Origin: Schizochytrium sp. TIO01
Lineage: Eukaryota > Sar > Bigyra > Thraustochytrida > Thraustochytriidae
Direction of reading: 5' to 3'
NCBI GenBank assembly: GCA_004764695.1
Contig: SMSO01000037.1
Coordinates: forward strand, 2,912,337 to 2,976,336
Length of the DNA: 64,000 bases
A model generated the notes under the pieces. It saw only the letters and a program-made list of their open reading frames with translations, searched no databases and was not told the origin of the DNA. The position numbers and the translations under genes were made by a program. This document shows positions 22,300 to 32,400 of this stretch, piece by piece (positions within the stretch are counted from its first letter, which is position 1; each line of letters begins with the position of its first letter).

Positions 22300-23652
22300 A
22301 TGGAGACTTCCGATGCACCATTGACATATAAGGTCTATCGTCGACGATGGTTTATGATGACTTTATACTGTCTCGCAAGCGCCTCTAATGCGCTCTTGTG
22401 GATTACCTTCTCACCAATCAATACACTAGTCCAATCATACTTTGGCATTTCTGCAGCTGCTGTCAATGCTCTTAGTATTGTCTTCCTTGCCGCCTACATC
22501 CCGTTCTCCTTCGCAAGCAATTGGGTCTTTAGTAAATACGGAACCTACGTGGGCATCGTTTTGGCCTCTGTTCTTGATTGCTTTTGTGGGCTATTGCGAT
22601 TCCTCAGTACCGAGAGCAACTCGAACGCACGGGGAAACCATCCGTATGCTGTACTTATGGCTGGGCAGGCTCTTGGCGCAATCGCGCAACCGTTCTTTAC
22701 CAACGCCCCCGCTCTTCTGGCATCGAGATGGTTTCCTACTTCGGAACGTGACGTTGCGACTGTGATTATGTCACTTGCAAATCCAATCGGCATCGCAATA
22801 GGCTCGGTGTTGCCCACGGCATATGTTGTGGGTGATGACGTCGGGGTGGATATGTTTGACCTTCTCCTCGTAGAGTTTATTATTACAGCGGTCATATTGA
22901 TTATTATTGGGCTTTTATTCAGAGACAAACCGCCAACTCCACCATCGAACAGTGAGTGTCTTAAAGCGGAGCAAAAGATGCCTCTCAAGGATGAGCTAAA
23001 GATGCTATTCACAAATCGTCAGTACTTAATTCTCTTCGTGAGCTTTGGTACTGGTTTGGGTTTTTTCAACGCTCTAACAACCCTAGTAGAACAACTCACA
23101 GATAAGAGCGGGTATAGTACCGATGATGCTTCCCTTTTCAGTGGTCTCTTAATTGGTTGCGGTCTCATTGCCTCAATCATTGTAGGTCTCGTTCTCGACC
23201 GAACGCATTTCTATAATTCCTTTCTCAAAGGTCTCTTCGTCCTGGGAGGTATTTTTATCCTGGTTTTTGTATTGCTCATTCGTCCAAATTACAGTGGTCC
23301 GCTCGCATTCATCTTTGCTGCCATGGGAGCGACGATGCTTCCTTTGCTTCCAGTGTCTTTTGAATGCGCCGCTGAGTGCACGTTTCCCGTCCGTGAGGAC
23401 ATGAGTACAGGTGGACTTATGAGTGCAGGCCAGCTTACTGGAATTGTCTTTATTGTTGTCTTGGGAAAGCTCTTGGATAGACAACCTCAGTATGAATCCT
23501 ACGTGTTTGAGCCGGCATACATTCTTATTGTGGTGTGCATTGGCCTATGCGTACTTGGAATTCTCTTCTTCAAGGGAAAATATTTGCGCCTCGCAGCTGA
23601 TCAGGAGCGAAAGGCCTCTCAGCAAGTGAGCTCTTCGACAGACCTCTTGTGA
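22300..23652 (+). CDS. SLC49-family (FLVCR/DIRC2/MFSD7-like) major facilitator transporter
   Basis: This 450-residue protein has about 12 hydrophobic helices and a central cytosolic loop near residues 210-235, the usual major-facilitator layout. The N-terminal block YKVYRRRWFMMTLYCLASAS and the following LWITFSPI are characteristic of SLC49 proteins. Two other family blocks are present: ASRWFPTSERD after the fifth helix region (about 141) and SFECAAECTFP with a following STGGLMSAGQ (about 350-378). Known family members move choline, ethanolamine, haem or pyridoxine-type substrates across plasma or organelle membranes; which applies here cannot be told. The closest feel is to the MFSD7/FLVCR branch because of LWITFSP. 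The ATG at 22300 sits just before the conserved block and gives a full-length protein. It is transcribed towards the minus-strand LNG gene (convergent, 488 bp apart). Confidence 0.9.
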   Translation: METSDAPLTYKVYRRRWFMMTLYCLASASNALLWITFSPINTLVQSYFGISAAAVNALSIVFLAAYIPFSFASNWVFSKYGTYVGIVLASVLDCFCGLLRFLSTESNSNARGNHPYAVLMAGQALGAIAQPFFTNAPALLASRWFPTSERDVATVIMSLANPIGIAIGSVLPTAYVVGDDVGVDMFDLLLVEFIITAVILIIIGLLFRDKPPTPPSNSECLKAEQKMPLKDELKMLFTNRQYLILFVSFGTGLGFFNALTTLVEQLTDKSGYSTDDASLFSGLLIGCGLIASIIVGLVLDRTHFYNSFLKGLFVLGGIFILVFVLLIRPNYSGPLAFIFAAMGATMLPLLPVSFECAAECTFPVREDMSTGGLMSAGQLTGIVFIVVLGKLLDRQPQYESYVFEPAYILIVVCIGLCVLGILFFKGKYLRLAADQERKASQQVSSSTDLL

Positions 23653-24140
23653 TAAGTTGGCATCGGCTACTTTGCCATTCTTGTGTTTATCTTGCTTTGC
23701 ATTGTTGCCATAACCTCCCAAGGCAAAGCTACCATTGTTCTCGTTAAAAATGTCCAAATCAATCCCCCAAACTACTACAGGATTTATATGGATGTAATTT
23801 ACTAATCTATGTTCCTCCACCTTTAAACAAAAACAAACAAGAAAAGGCGTACCCAAAATAAATAAAGAGTGGAGAAGTTTGATTCTTAGACATGTTTGCC
23901 TGAGGAAGTTTTCCGAAAGTATCAAAATGTGTATATAATAAAGGGAAATTACATCTATAAGAATTTATTCTTTAGCCTTTTTGATAAAAAGGAGAAATAG
24001 AGAATAAAAGGGGGTTAAGAAAAAAATACTTGTCACACTACAGCTTCATTACACACGCTTCGCCTTCGCAGCTAGTATAGTTGCTTGTTTTCATACTTGC
24101 TCATTTGCATACTTGAAAGGCAGCGCATTCGTTAATAGAA
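23653..24140. other. Convergent 3' intergenic region
   Basis: Only 488 bp separates the 3' ends of the transporter and the LNG-repeat gene. It is AT-rich with AATAAA-like words near 23860 and 23936 on the plus strand, which could serve as polyadenylation signals. No coding sequence was seen. Confidence 0.5.
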
Positions 24141-25355
24141 TCATGCGTCTCGCAAGGTGCCGAGGTTATCTGCAAAAACAGTCTCAATCGGGGTAACGGT
24201 ATCCGCGACAGGTGGCATGGCTTTTAGAAAGGGCCACTTAAGACGGTCCGCCCGGACAGAAAGCTTGCGTATCCGATAATCATCAAGTGGGTCTTCAACG
24301 GTGACCGCAATCCGCATAAGGTCTGGTGAAGCCGCTCTACCTTGCACTAAGCAATAGCATCCGTTTAAATGGCTTACGGTGCTTGAACGCAGACCCTGCA
24401 GCATTGCTAAAGATCCTTTGTCCCACAGCAGTGGCGCTGTTGCCGACTGTGCACAGAGATGTACTTCATCCACGCTGATATCCTTAAGCTCATACCCATT
24501 GCCGCTGCTGCTCTTGGACCCTCGTTCTTGCCTGCAAATGCGTACCACCAATCGATGCCTCCTGTCCTTGGACCTTCCCACTACAACGCAACGTGCTCCA
24601 TTGAGGTAGGCCCTCTTAAGCCCATGGAGTTTGGTCATTTGACCTGGAGACCACGGCACAACATGTGCGTCTTCGAACGCGTCCTCGTCCTCAATCATAA
24701 TTTGCTTTTCTACATAGTCAAGGCCAAGGTCGTCAATGTCAATATCTTCTCCTAGAGAGAGAGCCGTAGGAATTTTGATGTCCTCTTCTGTGGAAGGCAT
24801 CATAATCTGCTTCTTGAATGCACTTCCTCTCGCTTTGCGCACAAGTTTGACCTGGTCGAGGCTCGCCCTCAAAAACAATTGCCCTGGTCCTGCTAGTGAG
24901 ACTATGATATAGCCATCTTCGGAGACCTGGCTGACCCTTGCGTGTTGGCCTTCGAGACTTTCAGGTTCGTCAGAAGCCTCTTGAGATGCCAAATCTTCAC
25001 GCAGAAGAATTCTGCGGCACTCTTGACCGTACCTGAATTGCACAGTATCTCCAACGCAAATTTTTTCCTCGAACCTTAAATTTCGAGCTTGCACGGAGAC
25101 TCTCGAGCCACCCTTGACACGAACTCGAAACCTGAGCTCGCCAGAACTATTCTCGGAGGCGCTCTCTACAACTCCTCGGGCCCCGTTCAAATCTGATCTG
25201 CGTTCGAGGTTGCAAAGTCTCACGCGAGCGGCTTCGTACACGCCACACTCGAGCCCATTTCGGTCATCCAGGCCATCGTCGAAGCCATCGGAGCTCCCTC
25301 CTAAAGGCGATCCTCGAATCGGGCCGCAGCCCATGCAGCTGGAGTTCTGACCCAT
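24141..25355 (-). CDS. N-acylated protein with repeated 'LNG' barrel-like modules, function unknown
   Basis: This 404-residue protein starts at the ATG at 25355; the in-frame GTG two codons upstream is not a normal eukaryotic start. The N terminus MGQNSSCMGC fits an N-myristoylation signal (Gly2, Ser6) with Cys7 and Cys10 available for palmitoylation, so membrane anchoring is likely. Three modules of the form 'L..L....LNGa..vv.g......l.vrv' occur at about 44-95, 240-300 and 316-374, with a weaker one at 135-172. They resemble small SH3/KOW-like barrels with a LNG...G pattern that I associate with many protist proteins. An acidic segment (about 201-232) separates the halves. No catalytic motif was seen. 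Gene existence is well supported by length, composition and internal repeats; the role is unknown. Confidence 0.8.
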   Translation of the reverse strand: MGQNSSCMGCGPIRGSPLGGSSDGFDDGLDDRNGLECGVYEAARVRLCNLERRSDLNGARGVVESASENSSGELRFRVRVKGGSRVSVQARNLRFEEKICVGDTVQFRYGQECRRILLREDLASQEASDEPESLEGQHARVSQVSEDGYIIVSLAGPGQLFLRASLDQVKLVRKARGSAFKKQIMMPSTEEDIKIPTALSLGEDIDIDDLGLDYVEKQIMIEDEDAFEDAHVVPWSPGQMTKLHGLKRAYLNGARCVVVGRSKDRRHRLVVRICRQERGSKSSSGNGYELKDISVDEVHLCAQSATAPLLWDKGSLAMLQGLRSSTVSHLNGCYCLVQGRAASPDLMRIAVTVEDPLDDYRIRKLSVRADRLKWPFLKAMPPVADTVTPIETVFADNLGTLRDA

Positions 25356-25592
25356 CTTCACCTGCCAATCGCAGGGCCCTGCCGCCGCTCAGACGGCAGG
25401 CTCAAGCCGAGGCGTTGATGTTCTGCTGCGCAGTTCGGACCCTCTAAGACCTGCGACGAAAACGAAAAACATGAGAAGTAATACCTTCTAAGGTCACTAG
25501 GCAGTAATTCTACTACCCTCATACTATGCGCCTCTAATACCCCCTAGGACTACTTCTATATTTCAGGTCACTTTTTTTTCATTTTGCGATTC

Positions 25593-25668
25593 GAATGAAT
25601 TGAATGAATTGAATGAATTGAATGAATTGAATGAATTGAATGAGTTGAATGAATTGAATGAATTGAAT
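25593..25668. repeat. 9-bp minisatellite (GAATGAATT)n
   Basis: About 8.4 tandem copies of GAATGAATT with one A-to-G change. Because the unit is a multiple of three it gives an artificial NEL repeat in one frame. Confidence 0.92.
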
Positions 25669-26262
25669 TGGACTGCTACGATTGTGACTACCAAGGCACT
25701 ACAATCTCGACACCATGATTCTCATGGTAATTTCACTCACTCAAAGTTCTCCATCTTTGCTCCGTGCCAAAGCAAAGGCCAAACTCGATCGAAGTCGATG
25801 TCAACGCCAAAGAAATCAGCGACGAGTCTCGAGTGGAGGGAGGGGTCGAGCTCACCGCCGTGCCTCCGTGCACGACCCTCAGGTTTGGGTTGGCGGCATT
25901 CGGTTCTCTGCGGACTAATGAAGGAATGAGCTGCGAGAAGCAAGCTATGGCGAGTAATAGAAACAAACGGAAGCTCTCGGGAGGAAGTGAACAAAAGGGA
26001 GGCGCTCAAACAAACTAAGAAGCATCTTGAAGCTGGCTATGCCAATCTGTGAAAACCGAATCAATCGCCTTGGCGTGCCAGAGGCCGTGCAAAGAGGTCG
26101 GTGTGTCGTTCGACGACGCTCGTTGATCTGATCGTCTGCCGGAGTGTTGAATTGGTTCATCTATCATGTTGTTTCTCCTTCTTCCTTTCAAGTTCCGAGG
26201 GTTAGGCAATATTTATTAACTTTACTTACTTATTTATCCACAAACACTAAACAACAAACACT

Positions 26263-26287
26263 AAACAAACAAACAAACAAACAAACA
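26263..26287. repeat. (AAAC)n microsatellite
   Basis: About six AAAC units, preceded by degenerate AAACACT units. Confidence 0.85.
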
Positions 26288-26553
26288 ACTTGAAGCAAGC
26301 GCATGAATGAAGAGATAACTCAACGTGTTTCCCATCTCTCCGTTTGCCAGCCATTGCGACTCCCTTTTTGGCGTCGGAGGTGCCTGTTGTCTATGGATGC
26401 TTCTGCGCCATCAAGCTATTCCGTTGGTGGTCCACGAAGATGAGAAGGAGCGTATTCGGCATCGAATTGTACCTGCGATGATGTCGATGGTCAGTGAGGA
26501 AAGAAAAAGAGCAACAAAGATCATATTTTAATTAATATTAATTATATTTATTT

Positions 26554-26589
26554 AAAAAAAAAAATTAAAAAAAAAAAAAAAAAAAAAAA
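26554..26589. repeat. Poly-A tract
   Basis: A-runs of 11 and 23 bases are split by TT, with a TTAATTAATATTAAT-type AT-rich stretch on the 5' side. Confidence 0.85.
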
Positions 26590-26870
26590 GCGCTGCAGGT
26601 GCGCAAGAAAATTAACGAGGTCGATGATTCTCCGCAAGAACAGTAGCAGGTGCGCAGGTATCTGCCGCCGCTCATGCATCGGCGGCATCGACACCAGCAT
26701 TGCAAGCTTGCCGCCGCCCCCATCGCTGCCATCTTAGTCTTAAATATCCTCTCCATCGCCGTCGTATACGCCCATAGAGCAGCCGTAGAGAAACACCCAT
26801 CGGTGCACAAGTGAGCTCGCAACCGCGCACGTGACTGCCCCAAACTCAACTAATAAGCACGTGTCCCTCC

Positions 26871-26913
26871 AAATGAATGAATGAATGAATGAATGAACGA
26901 ATGAATGAATGAA
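26871..26913. repeat. (GAAT)n microsatellite
   Basis: About ten GAAT/ATGA units with one T-to-C change. The same motif recurs at 41363 and 42111. Confidence 0.88.
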
Positions 26914-27061
26914 CCTCGGATCGATCCCCCCGTCTCTAAGCGCTCCTTCGCTTCAACTCCTGGCCACTTGGCCGCGACCTCTGCACGTGCCCCTCCTCAG
27001 GCGCCGATGCCAACTAGCATCGCGGCGGCCATTGAAGACGTCGATCTGCGCCGCATTTGTC

Positions 27062-27095
27062 CATACATACAGAGATCGCGATCTCTGTATGTATG
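27062..27095. repeat. Perfect 34-bp palindrome
   Basis: The 17-base arm CATACATACAGAGATCG at 27062-27078 is followed immediately by its exact reverse complement at 27079-27095, with no spacer. It lies about 2.3 kb upstream of the Furry-like gene and is not inside any recognised gene. Confidence 0.95.
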
Positions 27096-28293
27096 ACAGA
27101 TCGCTGCGTCGTTAATCTGAAGACCACTCTTGAATCTAAATGGGGAAGACACAATCATCGAATCACGGCACACATTGGTTGAATCACGGTATTCATCGCA
27201 CGAAGCACACACGAACCCACATCACAGCAGACAAACGACAGTAACTATGATTGACCAATCGGTCAATCGATCAGTCAATCGATAAAATGATCAATCAATC
27301 GACCAATCCGATTGATCTAAACATAACATAAACTCGCGCTCAAAACGCGTGGGCTGAGACCCTCAAGGAGGCGCCCCGGGCAAGAGCTCGCGAGCACCTG
27401 ACGTGGCTGCGCATTGGCTGAAGAACCTGGAGATGGGTTTGCTTTTGAGCGGGTTCGCGCTTTAGAAACGAGCCCCGATCGGGTTCAAGTTGTTTGTTTA
27501 TTCTTGACGTCTTTAGTCACGTGCGACGCGAGAACTGCGAAGTTCGATGCTTTGACCAACTCCTGAGACGGATGGGGTCAAACCCAAACGCAGGGGGGGC
27601 GCCGCTTGCCGCGATGGGGGCGGGGGAGAGCACGCACGCGTCGGTGAGGCCGTCCTGAACCCGCGGGGCGCAGGGGTCTTCAACATCCTGGAGGCCTTTA
27701 GTACTCGTCGTGCATCCCATTCAACTGAAGCCTTCGCGTGCGGGAGCGCTTCCAACCCAAGGGAAATTACATCGACTTGAGCGCAAGTGGCAGACCCTAG
27801 TTTCAAAGCGCCCTGGATGACATGTTTTGCGCCAGAGCCCACTCCGTGGCGGACAAGTCACACCACAATACAGCGAAGCCCGTGGGTCGCGAACCTCCCG
27901 CATTGGTGTGCGCCACGGTCAACCCGCTCATTCATCTCCGCGTGGGCTTCCTGAGATCTCTCTTCGCGCCCCTCGCCTGCCACCTGCCTTGCAAGTACGC
28001 TCCTACGTGCGTACGTACAGCGAGCGAGCTGCAAGAGTTCACGACGGCCAGCTCGAGGTGCCGGGAACTCCTGTGAAATGGGCTGTGACGATTCCGTGTC
28101 TCGACCGACACTATGCTCCGAAAGCAACGCTGAGCTACAATACTTCCACGCTGAAGGTCTTCGAGAGACCATCAGTTATGTCACAAATTCGACTGCTTCG
28201 AAGCACAATTCCTCCGTCGATTGTGTACGTACGCACCTAGAAGTGAAGGCTTCGAAGCTGCTTTAAGAGAGCACCAAAGATGAGCTAGGCCAC

Positions 28294-28393
28294 AGCAAGT
28301 CGTTGATTGCAAGTCGCTGATTGCAAGTCGCTGATTGGGAGTCGCTGATTACAAGGCATTGATTGCAAGGCGTTGATTGGGAGTCGCTGATAG
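28294..28393. repeat. 14-bp minisatellite, about 7 copies
   Basis: Units of the type AAGTCGCTGATTGC repeat head to tail with substitutions (CGTTGATT, GGCATTGATT, GGGAGTCGCTGATT). Confidence 0.88.
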
Positions 28394-29416
28394 GTTGCTT
28401 GGCAACTTGCTCAAGTCCGTGTTGGCCTGCTGTGGAGTGGGTTTCACGGCCAGATCTGGTCAGCTTTCCCCAGGTCTTCGGGTTTCCCTCACGTATGTCC
28501 ACCTCTCTCGAGCACTTGTTCTACTTTTCCAAGTTGGACAAGCGACGATGGACCCACTCCTAACTTGTGATAGACACACATAGAGACTTTCGAAAAGAAA
28601 AGGCAATCAGGACCTCTCATTGTTTATTTATTCAAGTAAAAATAAATAATAAAGAAAAAATGTTCACAAGGACCTACCTAATATGCTATAATAGTATGCC
28701 ACTCTCTTCCGCCAGCCAGAGGGAATGCGCCTAGATTCTCTAGCTCGAGTAGCAGTAAAAACTCAAGCCAAAGCAATAACTGATAACATAGCGTAAAATC
28801 TTCTACTTTAGGGAAAAGCTACTCAGACCAAAGCAAATCACCAACTCATTTTTTAATCTTATTTTATTTATTATAAAAAAGCTTATTAAAATTTCATATA
28901 TATGATAGATATATATATATATATTTCTTTTAAAATTAAATTTATCAAAATGTAAAAAAAGAAGTTCACATATACAATATGGAACTTTTGGAACTGGTAA
29001 CACATAAGGAACGTGTGGAACAATTGGATAGTCTGGAACTTATGTAACGGGTCACAAGTAACGCCGCTCACTTCGAGGATATTATCCAAAAAGAAGAGCT
29101 ATAGCTACCTTGTACTAAAGAGGGACAAATTAAACATGAAGAAGGAAGACTTTGCAATTGATCCTCCGTGGAGCAAGCGACGGAAGCGACGAGCTTAGCG
29201 TAGAAAGTAAAGGGAGATTGGCTCCCCCCGGAGTGGTGCTGCCCGAGTGGAAGCCAGAGGTCGAATTAGCTGGTAAGCGTCTTGGGGCCGTGTGAGAAGG
29301 TTTTTCCTTCGAATACGACCGGTGACCTGGCTAAGGAGCAGCTGGATGCAGCTGCAATCTTAACGTCCTCTGCAGCATTAGCGAAGGCCCTGAGCAGCAC
29401 AAGCAACTTTGCGAAA

Positions 29417-32400
29417 ATGATGTCTCATGGAGATGGCGTAACCAGAGATTCTGAGGACCCTCCCCAGCTTGAGGATGTCAATCTCGATAATGACGACCAC
29501 GATGTTGATGAGGATCAAATAGAAAACACCACTACACACTACGACCGACCCTCTTTAGACTCCAACGTGAGGCCTCGTAACGGAAGCTTGATCAAGGAAA
29601 CTGAAGACAACGTGGACCAAAATGGAGATAGTAATGATAGATTCCAGGAGAGGAACTCAAATAACTCTTGCAAAGACCTTCGAGACGCAGAAGATGTGGA
29701 TCATGAGAAGGGTAATTCTCAAAGTAATTCTCAAAGTAAGTCTCACAGTAACACAGTTGCCCACTCTATAAAGGAAAATGGGCACATGGAAACTGCAGAC
29801 AATAATGGGGGCGAGGACTCGGAGCCCATAGAAGTTGAGGAGGAGATCTCGCCGCTCCCTGCACAACAAAGCAGACCACATTCCCCCTCAGCTGCTTCAA
29901 CAACATCTTCTGTATCAACAAGTACATCCTCAAAGAAATCGCTGCAAGCGGCAGTGTGTCGCGATCCATCTTTAAATGATGCATTGCTGCAGCTGCAGCT
30001 CTTACTCACTGCTCATATTGGAAGGTCATTCGGTATTATCTGGCCTTCAGAAAGTGTGGCTGCAAAACTTGTGGAGATTGGTTTCCCTGCTACACGTGTA
30101 AACCCCTTGGTATCTGTTACTCTACGTGACATCGAGCGAGGCCTTGATCAGGTATTGAACTATCTTGCGTTTCTCCTCCGTGATCGAACTGGGACAGTTG
30201 TGCCCATGTGCAAAGTTCTGCTTCGCGTACGTGAGCAGGCAGTCATGATGGATCCTGAAACTACCAAACGCGGCTTGCGAAGAACTCATCAGTTCGCCTC
30301 AGAAAAGGGTTTGAGTATGGAGAGTCTATTGTTTAGTACACTTAATGAACTTCTTGCCGGAGTGTCTGCAGCAGCGGTGCTAGAGGATATCAACACCAAA
30401 GGGGAAGCGCTCGTGAATAGCTTTGTGGATATCTCATATGAACACTTTTCTAAATACCAAAAGACCGCGGAGCCTTTAGCTCTGGAACCATGCATTGCCT
30501 TGATTGGACGCCTGTCATGGTTTTCTTTGCCTCGTACCCTTCACAACTTCTCGGCGCGTATGAATAAAGTCTACTTCAATGCTAGTGCCCTGGAGTTTGT
30601 TCCGTTCATGCAAGTTTTGACCAACCACGTAAAGTTCTCTCTTGATCGCACATCTGGGTGTCGTGCTGCCTGTTTAGCATTTGTTCAATCAATTGCCAAG
30701 CTTTTAAAAACAACATCATGTGCTGAACTAATCGAAGAGGTATTCCGTTGTGTCGTGTGTATGTTGGCACGTTTCCGCGACGAATGGAAACCGCAACGTC
30801 TTCCACGACAGGGTTCATCCTCAAGCTCATCAGTATACTCTTCATCCTCCTCTGTACCTTCTGCCTCGGCCAATGCTATATCTAGTGGCAAGAACAACGG
30901 TGCAGATGATCCTTTTGGGCCTGCCTACGAAACCATCTTCGGGTATGCGCACAGCTATGCATCGAGAGGCCGATACCTCCCGTCGAGCCTAAACGCTATG
31001 GAATCGATGGTCAGTTGGCAAGTCTTGGAAACACCTCATCTCCCATTGCTTAGTACCCAACACGATAGGCTTTGCAGTGACCTAGTGAAGCGCATTGACA
31101 ATGCCGAAACGCGGATTTCTGGTCTTGATCATATGCAGCGATACTTCAAGCTTTTACCTCGGAACTGTTCATATCTTGGTCTTGACGCGCTCTTTATGCT
31201 CCCAAAGATTCTGTTCATTGATAGCGCCATTCCACGTGCACAAGAGGCAGCGTTAATTAGCGCACTTATCGTTGAACTTGGTCGATGCTTTCCACGAATC
31301 TTCGATGAAACTATGACTCGGGGACTTACAAACAACAAAGCAACGAGTGCCCAGCGTGCGATTTGTCTTAGCGCACTGTCTAAAGTACTGGCATTTTTCC
31401 CTGTCCCAGAGGAGAAGTCTCCTCTTCGTGGCTACACTAAGTTTGTGGTATCTCTCTCTGGTCGTGATTCTCCAGCAGTAACAGTGGCTGAAGCTGTTGC
31501 TTGTTTCCCAATGCTTGGTATGCACAGTGAGCAAATGCTGCAAAACTGCGTCGACTCTGCGTTTGGATTCGACATGACACTAGTGGATGCTGGCCGTGAT
31601 GCACTGATCCGTTTCTGTCAACATGGCGACATCTATGCGGAAAAGGCAATTATGGTCACTGTTGAATCACCCAGTTTGAAGCTTATATGCACTATGCAAC
31701 ATACAAAGGCTCCACAGGATACGCCTCAAATTTTGATAAGTGTGATTACGCTGGAGCGTGTTCTTTGCGCGGCTCTTGACAAGGGCTTTAGTTCCGCCGA
31801 GCTCATTGCCGAGGCGGGTGCCTCCTTACTTCTGGCAAGTACATATCCTGACGCAAAGGTACAAGCACGAGCCAATCTGGCACTTGATCGGATCGGCCTT
31901 ATCAGGGATCCTAATAATGAAAACCCTTGTTTGCGCCGTGCGCTTGATAAGCTTCTCCTGGGGCTTCTCGGTGCAAGCGGTTCAGCTGACTCGTGCGGGG
32001 GGGCTCGCGTGCAAGAGCTTAATCGTATGCTTGCTCGCAAACCCGGGTTTTGCGATTTTGTCGTTTGGTGGAGGAACCAGTGCACTTTGATTTGTGCAGC
32101 GGAAGTGCAACACAGCAACAAACCATCTTTTGTGCGGTCTCTTGTTCATGAATACCTGACCGCAACAAACAACCGCTTGCAAAGCGCTGCTCTTATCTCG
32201 CTCGCCCACCTGAAGGATTGTCATGATGTAATCGAGAAAAAAATTGCTATGCAATCTCTTCAGGCTCGGAATGAAATTTACAATGGTCTGTTTATTCGAC
32301 TCATGGCAGCCCTTCGCGAAACATATTATGGTGGACCACTTGAGCGACGTATTCATCAAATGGTGCGCACTTGGATTCAAAGTTCTAACGATGAAATTGC

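Larger units (their letters stand above)
25356..29416. other. Intergenic region between divergent genes, rich in simple repeats
   Basis: About 4 kb lies between the LNG-repeat gene and the Furry-like gene. It holds a 9-bp minisatellite, AAAC and GAAT runs, poly-A, a 34-bp perfect palindrome, CAATC-like degenerate repeats (27240-27310) and a 14-bp minisatellite. A GC-richer patch (about 27350-28250) carries overlapping frames on both strands with no recognisable product. A plus-strand frame at 25764-26018 (84 codons) looks mildly protein-like but has no identifiable family. Confidence 0.5.

Noticed and set aside
25356-25361. GTG start two codons before the LNG-protein ATG
   Set aside because: Non-AUG starts are rare in eukaryotes, and the ATG start exposes a textbook myristoylation signal.
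28294-28393. Regularly spaced short repeats resembling a CRISPR array
   Set aside because: Units are 14 bp head to tail with no unique spacers, in eukaryotic DNA; this is a minisatellite.
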